Of a DNA stretch of 64,000 nucleotides, positions 45,201-52,645 are shown one piece after another. The notes beneath the pieces are model-generated. The model made no database searches. It worked only from the letters and a program-made list of their open reading frames with translations, and was not told where the DNA came from. The translations under genes were made by a program, and so were the position numbers. Each line of letters begins with the position of its first letter. The stretch's first letter is position 1. The stretch is from positions 62,001 to 126,000 of the forward strand of contig CALODL010000013.1 of assembly GCA_942492115.1 (NCBI GenBank), written 5' to 3'. This DNA is from CALODL01 sp942492115. GTDB lineage: Bacteria > Planctomycetota > Phycisphaerae > UBA1845 > CAIVHJ01.

Positions 45201-46293
45201 AGAATGTGACGGCATCGTCCGCCAGCACCAGATAGCCCCCGGATGCCAGCAGCGTCGCCGGTGGGAACACGAAATCGATGCCATCGAACGACCAGTCCGA
45301 CAGATCCACAGCCACGAGTCCGCCATTGTACAGCTCGAGGAATTCGCCCTCCTCCAAGTCGCCGATCGGGCGGTACATCAGCTCGGTAATGAACACACCA
45401 CTGCACCCACCGATGGGTGTCCCGGCGCACACGCCTGCCGAACACATGTCATTTTCCGTACAAGCGAGGCCGTCGACGCACGGGATATCGACGACAGTGT
45501 GGTCGACGGAGCCATCCGGATTGCACACATCTTCCGTACACTGGTCGCCGTCATCGATGACGGTGGCCGTGCCTGTCAGCGAGTCGCAACACTCGTTTGC
45601 GGGATCATAGTTATCAGGGTGAGTGACCTGGCCGGTCAACGCATCGCACACATCATTGGTGCACGCGTCACCATCATCGATGGGCGTCAGAGTGGCGTCG
45701 GCCGGATTGCAACACGACCCGGCCGGTGTGTTGTCGGTGATATCACAGGCACCTGCGTTACATACCTCGGTCGTGCAGGCGCTACCGTCATCGCAACTGT
45801 TGGCATCGTTGGGGGTATTCTGACAGCCCAGGAGGATGTCACAGCTGTCGTCGGTACACGCATTGCTGTCGTCGCAGTCGGGCGGTGTGCCCGGCCCGCA
45901 GACGCCGGCGGCGCACACCTCGGCGCCGTTACAGGCATCGCCATCCGAACAATCCACCGGCGTACCGCCGCACGCGCCACCGCCGCACACATCATTTTCA
46001 GTGCACGCGTCGGCATCATCACACGCCGCAGTGTTGGGCACGTTCTGGCAGCCCAGCACCGCGTCACAACTGTCGTCCGTGCACGCATTGGCGTCGTCGC
46101 AGACCGGCGGCGTGCCCAGCACGCAGTTGCCTGCATCGCACAGTTCGATGCCGTTGCACAGATCGCCATCGGCGCAGTCGCCATCCGTGCTACACGTGCC
46201 CGCTCCAGCTCCTCGGGCACAACAGAGTGTTACCCCAACGACCAGGACACAGATGGTTGTCGAACACCGTCCGACTGATCGAAATTGGCGCAT
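39229..46293 (-). CDS. Giant exported CotH-kinase / lamin-tail / Cys-rich protein, copy 1
   Basis: The 2354-residue protein has a signal peptide and starts six bases after the upstream stop. Layout follows copy 2: Cys-rich repeats (33-298), lamin-tail (about 300), CotH kinase domain (about 580-960; RVRGQSSRGYPKNHWKV and HPWDMDLTF with D815, D817), lamin-tail domains near 970, 1135 and 1278, and Cys-rich repeats (1498-1848). It differs by an added jelly-roll domain (1855-2023). Dockerin-like repeats (2128-2192) and a cohesin-like module with LRGYQLALQ (2211-2352) close the protein. Key CotH residues are kept, although the middle E of copy 2's WDED is M here. No strong ribosome site is seen, consistent with translational coupling. 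Confidence 0.85.
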   Translation of the reverse strand: MRQFRSVGRCSTTICVLVVGVTLCCARGAGAGTCSTDGDCADGDLCNGIELCDAGNCVLGTPPVCDDANACTDDSCDAVLGCQNVPNTAACDDADACTENDVCGGGACGGTPVDCSDGDACNGAEVCAAGVCGPGTPPDCDDSNACTDDSCDILLGCQNTPNDANSCDDGSACTTEVCNAGACDITDNTPAGSCCNPADATLTPIDDGDACTNDVCDALTGQVTHPDNYDPANECCDSLTGTATVIDDGDQCTEDVCNPDGSVDHTVVDIPCVDGLACTENDMCSAGVCAGTPIGGCSGVFITELMYRPIGDLEEGEFLELYNGGLVAVDLSDWSFDGIDFVFPPATLLASGGYLVLADDAVTFSSTYGFAADFEYSGQLANGGEIVQLFDAGFALIDEVIYKDTGLWPITPDGEGPSLERIDPLGAGDDPRNWHASNDVAGHTAGARNSVDSTVLPPWISAVTHPDDPPPATDLDITATVEDALTVDMTYVIDFGSEVTVPMLDDGLSGDGAAGDGVYGATIPGQVAQTLVRFRVTASDANGAITWPRDDDTINYDGTMVFDAALSSALPIVHWLMDPDDFAAALAHKFTDLLEPAVLYYNGVLYDNIRVRVRGQSSRGYPKNHWKVRFPQGHDFFDPALLAIPVDQFNMQSSYSDKSYVREVLSYETFRDAGTPYNLAFPIRVQQNGQFFGLFIFLESMDDDYLERNAIDPDGAWYKAFSDCRSGSLSFITNRYEKKTRLEEDHSDLHAFLGQINSLSGPALTDYLFDNVDIPGMINYLAANCVIHNNDQPAKNYFMYRDTAGTARWVMHPWDMDLTFGRNFGAGGGVLSDGIWADDDMPHPTNALVSPSHPLFGDTNHRKWDNLWNRFIDRVHGEPRIRDMYHRRLRSLMDEVLVDGHYESRIDELAALIAPEAGLDAAAWGQYGQDQTLTEAIDILKDDYLAVRRTHLFGTHQVPGEIPTAQSPGLPVVINELMYHPATDGEDEFIELYNPSTLESVDVSGWRLDGVGLTLPGGSVILPEDYLLVVRNDVMFRATYGSGHFVAAEYNGALDNSGEVIRLLDRNGLVVDEVLYDAVFPWPVDADGTGPSLELIDPSEDNNRVSNWAASLAAGGTPGATNSVGGTVAAVAALHINEVLPVNNSSLSDEQGDFDPWVEIYNAGPSTVELTGLFLSDDFGIVDQWAFPAGLTLCGGEWLIVWCDNEVGEGPLHSNFTLNPAGGAVALFDGAGQLVDYLLYDALAADVSYGKLPDGGSFRSPFLTATPLSSNQPNNAGLILNEYNAVRADRYLGSDDFEGDDAEDTFFGRVQGNGGNWFELVVTVDHLDIRNWQFVWVEQIDTGTLTVSNDPLWSDLRSGTILTFTESTTAGGGLDTDASYDPSSRDWWIHINSFDAQYVTTVTNVPGDGPGNFSVGNDDWQLTILDDTAAAVFGPAGEGIGDASGVNSREVLKLEEDPGPAITALSNYNDGTSSTFGSPNLWSAGATVQDFTALRSIVPPPCVSPVECADGNPCTDDDCVGSVCTHVANTAGCDDGDACTLGDVCSGGVCTGSVQPGCCSFDCDCDDGNSCTQDTCSSGLCDNTTLPDNDPCDDGDACTAGDTCSAGMCTGVAVDCTGLDEDCLMGQCNPATGACEAVIINEGMTCDDSLFCTTGETCTAGVCGAGVATDCTSLDTACTQGVCDEDADACVEQNVNENGPCEDGLFCTIGDMCAAGTCLSGSARDCSNADGQCTLGTCDEGLDACVPSPANEGLGCDDGLFCTSMETCVAGVCTGGAPTDCSATDTACTVGACNEASDICDAVPANEGLACATGLSCAPGGVCYAGSCVGHNTCPPGDVCSAALDDCTPAPTAAVLPIIEGDTWRYFKGTTEPPADWADVLFDDSAWLSGPGGWGYGDGDDMTVLGDMPDNYLSIYVRRSFYVSNPGALSSLTLAVDYDDAFVAYLNGVEIGRDNITGYPPQHATPADSNHEASGGSGSPNPPVVIDLLTWRDVLNASGNVIAVQGHNVTANSTDFSLIVTLDGAIAADPPTVSGVGSRYLAVTPVADLDHVALRVTSVDHPCLTKYVDADGALSPTPIFQSSNDWGTVLVSGEDIVPQSLYHIEADVSGGPEQENLSGPADGATWTWGDADGVDGVTVTDLVCLLDGFRDVFNVCALSGVDLEGTIDQFNPDGQIDVVDIVAELDAFSGVSYPGPAPCGPAPEPPLEAQGPARLIVRPPAAVEPGQSFEVEVAIGTIETLRGYQLALQSSAAESGTIAITHVTIERDRRDYVFRARDDVVAVNARDVQVVSAVPDGVSVGRQPRYLATFTCRTSADARGVFVLSVKKDTQLRGRYNLQVDIDDGAGAKVVVRP

Positions 46294-46299
46294 ATTCCA

Positions 46300-49200
46300 T
46301 TACCGACTCTTCTGCGACTGGCCCTTCAGCTCCAGCGCTTCGTACTCGGCATCCTCCTCGAGTTCCTGAAGCTTGTGTGCCTCGGACCGCGTCAACCGCA
46401 GCTTGTAGCGTCGGGCAAACTCGGCCATGTCACGGGCATCGATGATGGCGTCACGATTGAGATCCGCCCGCAGATACTTCTCCAGTTTCAGGTCGTTCAC
46501 CGAAATCATGCTCCGCGGTCCGTTCCCTGCGATCGGCTCGGGACACAGATCCTCGTCGTCGCCCACCAGGAAGAAATTCACGAGTACGGCAGAGAAGTCG
46601 GGCAAACTCTGCAATCCGTCCCCAGTCGCATCAGCCCCCTGCGTACATTGTGCGTCAGGCGTACCGAGATCGCCATCGCAATCGTCGACGAACTCGAGCC
46701 AGTTGGCGGATACGATGGCGAAGTCGGAAATATCGACGAAGTTGTCCTTGGGCACGGACGCGGTGTGGAAGTCGCCGGCCAACAAGCGATCGGCACCCGT
46801 AAAGTCTGCGGTGGCCACACATGCCACGAAGCTCAGCGGCAGGACATGTCGCAAGGTATGACCTTCGACCGCACTGATCGACAGCATGGCCGGATCGACA
46901 TCAGTCAGCGTGATCGCACCCAGCCCCGCCCCGTCAAACGCCACGGGTTCGGTCCGCGTATCCGTGAGCACACCGCAGTCGGTCATGACGAAGGTCACGT
47001 CACGGACCACGGCTGTCCCCAACCCTTCAAGTTCGAGAGTGACATCCACCTCGACCAGGTTCGATGCTTCACACACATTCAGGGTTTCGTTGCAGGAGTC
47101 GGCCGTGCACGGGTCACTGTCATCGCAATCGGTCGGCCCACCACCGGTACACGCACCGGCCTGACAGGTCTCGCCGTCGTTGCAGAACAGGCCGTCATCG
47201 CAGCCCAGGCCTTCGTTGGCGGCCTGCGCTTCACAGGTTGACAAACCTTCGTTGCACACGCCCGTGTTGCACTGGTCGTCGAACGCAGAGCAGTCGCGGG
47301 CGGACCCCACGCAGGCCCCGGACAGACATGTGTCGGAGACCGTACAGAACAAGGTATCGTCGCAGCCGAGACCTTCGTTAGCCGGAGCAGCCTCGCACTG
47401 GCCAAGGCCTTCGTTACATACGCCCACATTGCACTGATCGTCGAAGGTGGTGCAATCCGTCAGCGTGCCGCTATCGCAGGCACCGGCGTTACACGTCTCG
47501 CCGGTCGTGCAGAACAATCCGTCATCGCACGGATCTGTTTCATTGGCCGGCTGCGGTTCACACTGGTCCAGGCCTTCGTTACACACACCGAGGTTACACT
47601 GATCGTCCTCGGCACTGCAGTCGCGAGCATCACCGCCGCACACGCCGGCAGTGCATTCGTCGTTCACCGAACAGAAATTACCATCATCACACGGCGTGGT
47701 GTCAGGTGCGGGTACGCTGAAATCACAGGTATCCACGTTGCACGTGTTCACAGTACACGGATCATTGTCCTCGCAATCGCCATCGACCGTACACTGGATG
47801 CATCCGGGAATAGTCGAACCAACGCACGCTCCAGCACCGTCGCACATGTCGGTCTCGGTGCACGGGTTGCCATCGTCGCAGGGGTCGCCGTTGACCGGGG
47901 CACCATCATTGATGCAGCTGCCGTCGCCTGAATCACAGCTGTCGACGGTACATACATTGGAATCATCGCAATCGACCGGATTGGTCCCAACGCACGCGCC
48001 CCCGTCACACGCGTCGGTCTGCGTGCATTCATCACTGTCGTCGCACGCGTTGCCGTCGGCGGCCGCCCCATCGAAGATGCAGGTGCCGGTCCCGGGATCA
48101 CAACTGTCGATCGTACACACCTCGCCGTCGTTACAGAAGACATCGACCGTGCTGATGCAGTCACCCGCCGCGTCGCATACATCCTCAGTACAGGCGTTGT
48201 TGTCCGTGCAACTGTTGCCTGTGTTCGGAACGAAATCACACGTCCCGGTTCCCGGGTTACAGGCGTCATCAGTACATGAGTTGAGATCGTCGCACAGGAT
48301 GGCAACGCCCTCGCACACGCCGGCGTTACAGGTGTCGGGATTGGTGCACAACAGTCCGTCACTGCATGTCATGCCATTCGCAGCGGCGGCATCGTTCGTG
48401 CAGCTGCCGTCTCCCGCGTTACACGTATCGACCGTGCACTGATCGCCGTCATCGCACGTGTTGACCACACCGACGCACGCGCCGCCCTGACAGGTGTCTG
48501 ACAGCGTGCACAGGTCGCCATCATCGCACCCCTGGCCTTCGGCCGCCACAGTATCGTTGATGCACGAACCGTCCGACGGATCACAGGTGTCGATGGTACA
48601 TTGATCACCATCATCGCAATCGAAGTCGGGCGTACTGACGCACGTGCCCGACAGACACTCATCGGCAGTGCACGCATTGTTGTCAGTACATGCGTTGCTG
48701 TCATCGTCGGTAAAGACGCAGCCCGTAGCTGGAACACAGGAATCGTCCGTGCAGTCGTTGGAATCATCACACACCAGCGGGGTGGTCCCAAGACACACGC
48801 CGCTGCCACAGACGTCCACCGTCGAACACAGGCTGCCATCGTCACACGCATTGCCTTCGTGTGGAGCCGGGTCCGGTTCACACTGATCGGCGATCTCATT
48901 GCATACACCTGTGTTGCACTGGTCCGTCTCGGAGCTGCAATCCGTCAAGCCGCCACCATCGCAGACACCGGCAGTACAAGTCTCACCGGTCGTACAGAAC
49001 GCACCGTCGTCGCACGGATCATCCTCATGCGGGACCGGATCGGGTTCACACTGGTCCGTGGTCTCGTTACACACACCCGTATTGCACTGGTCGTCTAAGA
49101 TCGTGCAATCCGTCAACGTGCCACCATCACAGGCACCGGCGGTACACGTTTCACCGGTCGTGCAGAATTCACCATCATCACACGGATCAGCCTCATGTGG

Positions 49201-52200
49201 GGCCGGATCCGGGTCACACTGATCGGTCGCTTCGTTGCATACGCCCGTGTTGCACTGGTCCGACGCCGAGCTGCAGTCCGTCGGACCACCGCCTCCGCAG
49301 GCACCGGCCGTGCATGTCTCGCCGGTCGTGCAGAACGCACCATCATCACATGACAGACCGTTCGCCGCTGTCGCGTCGTTGGTGCACACAACCATGCCGA
49401 CCAGATCGACGGTTTGCCACGCGACACCATTGGTCAGCGTCCCGTCATTGCCGTTGGCAGTTGAATCAGCTGCAACCAGCAGGGCTCCCTCTTCAAGACC
49501 CCATCTGCCGATCAGGCCCGGTGCCGTGTCGATCTTGCGCTGGAGTCCCTCTGCGATTTCAGAAGCGCTGCGCGCGTAATCCCACACACGGACTTCATCG
49601 ATCAGGCCATCGAATGCACCACTCGGTGCTCCGGTAGAGCTGAGAGCCGTTCCCAATCCAAAGTGCTGAGCCGTGTCGAAATCGGGATCTTCACCCGGAC
49701 AGGTCGTCCCATCGGTATCCGCAACACCATCCAGGTACAGCTCCCAGCACGTGCCGTCGTAGGTCATGGCCACGTGGTGCCATTGGCCTGTACTGACCGG
49801 GGTCGTCCCCAGCACCGGGAAGTTCTGGCCGGTGGCTGACCCACCACCTGCATCCTGTTCGAAGTCACCTCCAAGGACGTTGCCTGAGGCAGGGACAATA
49901 CCCAGGAAGTAATTCAGGTTCAGACCATCGGTCTCGGATTCTCCAACGCCTTTGGTCACCATCGGATAGGCCAGGAATCCACCACCGCCGGTGTTGGCGG
50001 TCGATCCGCCGCCGCCCCATTGCACCCATGCTTCCACCGTAAAGGTTGCGGTATTGAGCGTCGGTGCTGGCCCCATGGTGACGTAATCGTCACTGCCGTC
50101 GAAGGACAACGCTGCGTCATTCATGGACATGCACGAGTCGATCGTGCACGGGTTTCCATCATCGCAATCATAATTCGTCCCCGCCTGACAGGTGCCGGCG
50201 CCGTCACACACTTCCTCACCATTGCAGGCGTCGCCGTCGGTGCACGATTCGCCGAGGGGCAGGTCGTCATTGATACACGTATTGGGAGTCCCGATGTTGA
50301 CCAGATCGGAGTTGACGTAAGCGGCACCGACGATTGTGCCGTCCTCGGCCGGGGTGGTCGAATCGGCTGCAGTCGTCCCGGCTCCCTCATCCAGACCCCA
50401 ACGCCCCAGCAGGCCGGTCGCGGAGGGGATCACCGCGTTCATATCGGCGAGGATCTCGGCCCCACTTCGGGCGTGATCCCAGACGCGCACTTCGTCCAAC
50501 AGACCGGACAAGCGGCCCTGAGCTGCGCCCGTCGACGTGAAAGCGGTCCCGAGGCCAAAGTGCTGGATACTGTCGAAGTCAGGCGGCTCAGCGGGGCAGT
50601 TCGTGCCCGGCGTGTCGGCGACACCGTCGAGGTAGAGTTGCCAGCAATTGCCATCATAGGTCACAGCAGCGTGATGCCACTGGCCGTCATCGGGGGTCAG
50701 AGCCGTGGTCCCGGTCACGGGGTGATTCAAACCACCCGTCGTCCCGGTGCCGTGCTCCTCGAAGTCCGCTGTCAGTTCACCTGAAGGCAAGATGCCCAGG
50801 AAATAGGCGCAGTTGAGCGTAGGATCCTCGGACTGCCCACGGCCCTTGGTCACGAGCGGGTAGGCGCTGATGCCACCAGTCCCGGTGCTCGCGGTCGAGC
50901 CACCTGAGTGCCACTGGAACCATGTCTCGAGCGTGAACGTAGCGGCATTGAGACCCAGGGCCGTGCCCATGGTCACATGGTCGTTCGAACCGTCGAAGGA
51001 CAAGGCTGACACGTTGCCGGGGTCACACGTATCCGCGGTACATGGATTGCTATCGTCACACTCGCCATCCGTTGTGCAACACAGTGGATCCACGGTGTTG
51101 TCGCAGATGCCGCCCCCCCCGCAGGTATCGACCGTGCACACGACACCGTCGTCGCAGTCGGCGTCAACGGTGCAGCAGCCAGGTGTCGGGCTGTAAATCG
51201 ATTCACATGTATTTGCGTTGCATTCCTCGTCCGTGCAGGCATTGCCGTCATCCGCGCAGTCACCGTCGACGATGCAGCAGCCGGCAATTGCGTCGAAACT
51301 GCAGAATCCAACGCCAAGATCGGGAACGTTGGCTGTTTCCCAGGCCGTGCCGTTGGTGAGATTACCGACCAGCGCCCCGACCGAATCGGTCGTTGTCGTG
51401 CCCGCGGCTTCGTTCAGGCCATACCTGGCGATGAGCCCTGGAGCTGACGTGATTTCAACGTCCTTGTTGGCCAGGATCTCAGCCGGCGTGCGGGCGTGAT
51501 CCCATATACGAATCTCGTCGAGCAACCCATCGAGCGGCGCGAAGAGCGTACCGCTCGAATCACGGGCCATGCCGAGCACGACGTCGTCCGCACTGGAGAT
51601 AGGGTTCGCGCCCCACGCACTCGCCACGGTTGTGGGTGCTCCTGCGTCGAGATACATGTGGACCTGGTTTGCGGAACGATCGATGACCGCAGCAAAGTGA
51701 TGCCAGGTGTTGAGCGAGAATGCCTGACCCGGTGTGTCGACCTGGCCGCCGGCCGTGGACTCGACCGACACGGTGAGCTGGCCGCTGGCAAACTGGACGG
51801 CCACCTGGGAGAACGCGCCCTGACGACCGTGGCGGAAAATCCCTTCCCACGTGGCGGGCGCGGAATTGAGATAGCACCACCCCTCGATCGTGAAACTGCC
51901 GGTTCCGAAATCTGAAATGGTCGCGTCATTGCCGAGATCGACGTAGTCGTCGCTGCCGTCGAACGACAGTGCCCCGGGATTCACGCCGCTGCACGAGTCG
52001 GCCGTGCATACATCCCCATCATCGCAATCCCCGTCTACAGCGCACAAAGGAATATCGATGTCACCCGATGGAACCGCAGTCGGAAGTACGAACGAAGCAT
52101 CATCATAGGTGATGCGCGTGGACACGCCACGGTCAGGGCGAAACGTCACGTTTGTCGTGCCCGGCATCAGCGCACGAAACTGCAAGGTTGCAACGACGCC

Positions 52201-52560
52201 GTCGGTAGAAATGGAGCCTCCGAGGGCAATGCCGGCCGCGTAGGTAATGTCACCGCCGCTGACAATTTCTGACACCAGCGTCCAGTTGTCGGCACCGTTC
52301 TCGGTAATATCGAGGAGCTCCAGAGCAACATCATCGAAGCCAATGAGGGCCTGAACGCCGACGACGTTGCCCGTACCGCTCAAGGCCAGATCCGCAGTCT
52401 GAAGCTCGATATCGAATGTCTGGCCCTGTTCGACGGACAGCACGCCGGGTTCTGAGCCGGTCCGCAACAGCAGGCTCGTTTGAGCATGAAGGGCTGACGG
52501 CAGACAAACGACCACACCCCACAGTGTTGCACAGCTCAGCCACGTGTTATTGAACTTCAT
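46300..52560 (-). CDS. Giant exported LamG / Cys-rich protein with cohesin-like N-terminus and dockerin-like C-terminus
   Basis: The start at 52560 (MKFNNTWLSCATLWGVVVCL) is chosen for CAAGGAG eight bases upstream and the signal peptide; the open frame extends fifteen codons further. The 2086-residue product has a cohesin-like module (about 22-165), three LamG (concanavalin-like) domains (about 196-420, 517-760, 816-1059; each has DGSxDYV/HV and DEVRVWDxARS), a long disulfide-rich region (1060-1827) and a C-terminal segment with two to three dockerin-like loops (DNFVDISDFAIVSANW; DLNRDAIIDARDMAEF) and a charged tail. LamG domains commonly bind carbohydrate or protein ligands. No catalytic motif is seen. 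A structural or adhesive component. Confidence 0.82.
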   Translation of the reverse strand: MKFNNTWLSCATLWGVVVCLPSALHAQTSLLLRTGSEPGVLSVEQGQTFDIELQTADLALSGTGNVVGVQALIGFDDVALELLDITENGADNWTLVSEIVSGGDITYAAGIALGGSISTDGVVATLQFRALMPGTTNVTFRPDRGVSTRITYDDASFVLPTAVPSGDIDIPLCAVDGDCDDGDVCTADSCSGVNPGALSFDGSDDYVDLGNDATISDFGTGSFTIEGWCYLNSAPATWEGIFRHGRQGAFSQVAVQFASGQLTVSVESTAGGQVDTPGQAFSLNTWHHFAAVIDRSANQVHMYLDAGAPTTVASAWGANPISSADDVVLGMARDSSGTLFAPLDGLLDEIRIWDHARTPAEILANKDVEITSAPGLIARYGLNEAAGTTTTDSVGALVGNLTNGTAWETANVPDLGVGFCSFDAIAGCCIVDGDCADDGNACTDEECNANTCESIYSPTPGCCTVDADCDDGVVCTVDTCGGGGICDNTVDPLCCTTDGECDDSNPCTADTCDPGNVSALSFDGSNDHVTMGTALGLNAATFTLETWFQWHSGGSTASTGTGGISAYPLVTKGRGQSEDPTLNCAYFLGILPSGELTADFEEHGTGTTGGLNHPVTGTTALTPDDGQWHHAAVTYDGNCWQLYLDGVADTPGTNCPAEPPDFDSIQHFGLGTAFTSTGAAQGRLSGLLDEVRVWDHARSGAEILADMNAVIPSATGLLGRWGLDEGAGTTAADSTTPAEDGTIVGAAYVNSDLVNIGTPNTCINDDLPLGESCTDGDACNGEEVCDGAGTCQAGTNYDCDDGNPCTIDSCMSMNDAALSFDGSDDYVTMGPAPTLNTATFTVEAWVQWGGGGSTANTGGGGFLAYPMVTKGVGESETDGLNLNYFLGIVPASGNVLGGDFEQDAGGGSATGQNFPVLGTTPVSTGQWHHVAMTYDGTCWELYLDGVADTDGTTCPGEDPDFDTAQHFGLGTALSSTGAPSGAFDGLIDEVRVWDYARSASEIAEGLQRKIDTAPGLIGRWGLEEGALLVAADSTANGNDGTLTNGVAWQTVDLVGMVVCTNDATAANGLSCDDGAFCTTGETCTAGACGGGGPTDCSSASDQCNTGVCNEATDQCDPDPAPHEADPCDDGEFCTTGETCTAGACDGGTLTDCTILDDQCNTGVCNETTDQCEPDPVPHEDDPCDDGAFCTTGETCTAGVCDGGGLTDCSSETDQCNTGVCNEIADQCEPDPAPHEGNACDDGSLCSTVDVCGSGVCLGTTPLVCDDSNDCTDDSCVPATGCVFTDDDSNACTDNNACTADECLSGTCVSTPDFDCDDGDQCTIDTCDPSDGSCINDTVAAEGQGCDDGDLCTLSDTCQGGACVGVVNTCDDGDQCTVDTCNAGDGSCTNDAAAANGMTCSDGLLCTNPDTCNAGVCEGVAILCDDLNSCTDDACNPGTGTCDFVPNTGNSCTDNNACTEDVCDAAGDCISTVDVFCNDGEVCTIDSCDPGTGTCIFDGAAADGNACDDSDECTQTDACDGGACVGTNPVDCDDSNVCTVDSCDSGDGSCINDGAPVNGDPCDDGNPCTETDMCDGAGACVGSTIPGCIQCTVDGDCEDNDPCTVNTCNVDTCDFSVPAPDTTPCDDGNFCSVNDECTAGVCGGDARDCSAEDDQCNLGVCNEGLDQCEPQPANETDPCDDGLFCTTGETCNAGACDSGTLTDCTTFDDQCNVGVCNEGLGQCEAAPANEGLGCDDTLFCTVSDTCLSGACVGSARDCSAFDDQCNTGVCNEGLSTCEAQAANEGLGCDDGLFCNDGETCQAGACTGGGPTDCDDSDPCTADSCNETLNVCEASNLVEVDVTLELEGLGTAVVRDVTFVMTDCGVLTDTRTEPVAFDGAGLGAITLTDVDPAMLSISAVEGHTLRHVLPLSFVACVATADFTGADRLLAGDFHTASVPKDNFVDISDFAIVSANWLEFVDDCDGDLGTPDAQCTQGADATGDGLQSLPDFSAVLVNFFLVGDDEDLCPEPIAGNGPRSMISVNDLKLEKYLRADLNRDAIIDARDMAEFARRYKLRLTRSEAHKLQELEEDAEYEALELKGQSQKSR
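49385..51975 (-). repeat. Three LamG-domain coding repeats
   Basis: Three copies of a roughly 700-base unit encode LamG domains separated by Cys-rich linkers. Units two and three are closest to each other; unit one resembles the third LamG domain of the next giant gene, including the phrase WEGIFRHGRQG. Confidence 0.7.
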
Positions 52561-52645
52561 GACGAAGGCTCCTTGATTCATACTTCTATTCCCGCAACCG
52601 TGCACCGCAGCCCACAGTGTGCGTCTATCTCACGAACGGCCCGCA

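Noticed and set aside
44899..46278. Plus-strand frame of 459 codons opposite the first CotH gene
   Set aside because: Shadow of the Cys-rich repeats; its repetitive Thr/Ile/Arg/His text is just the reverse reading of CDDGxxCTxDxC codons.
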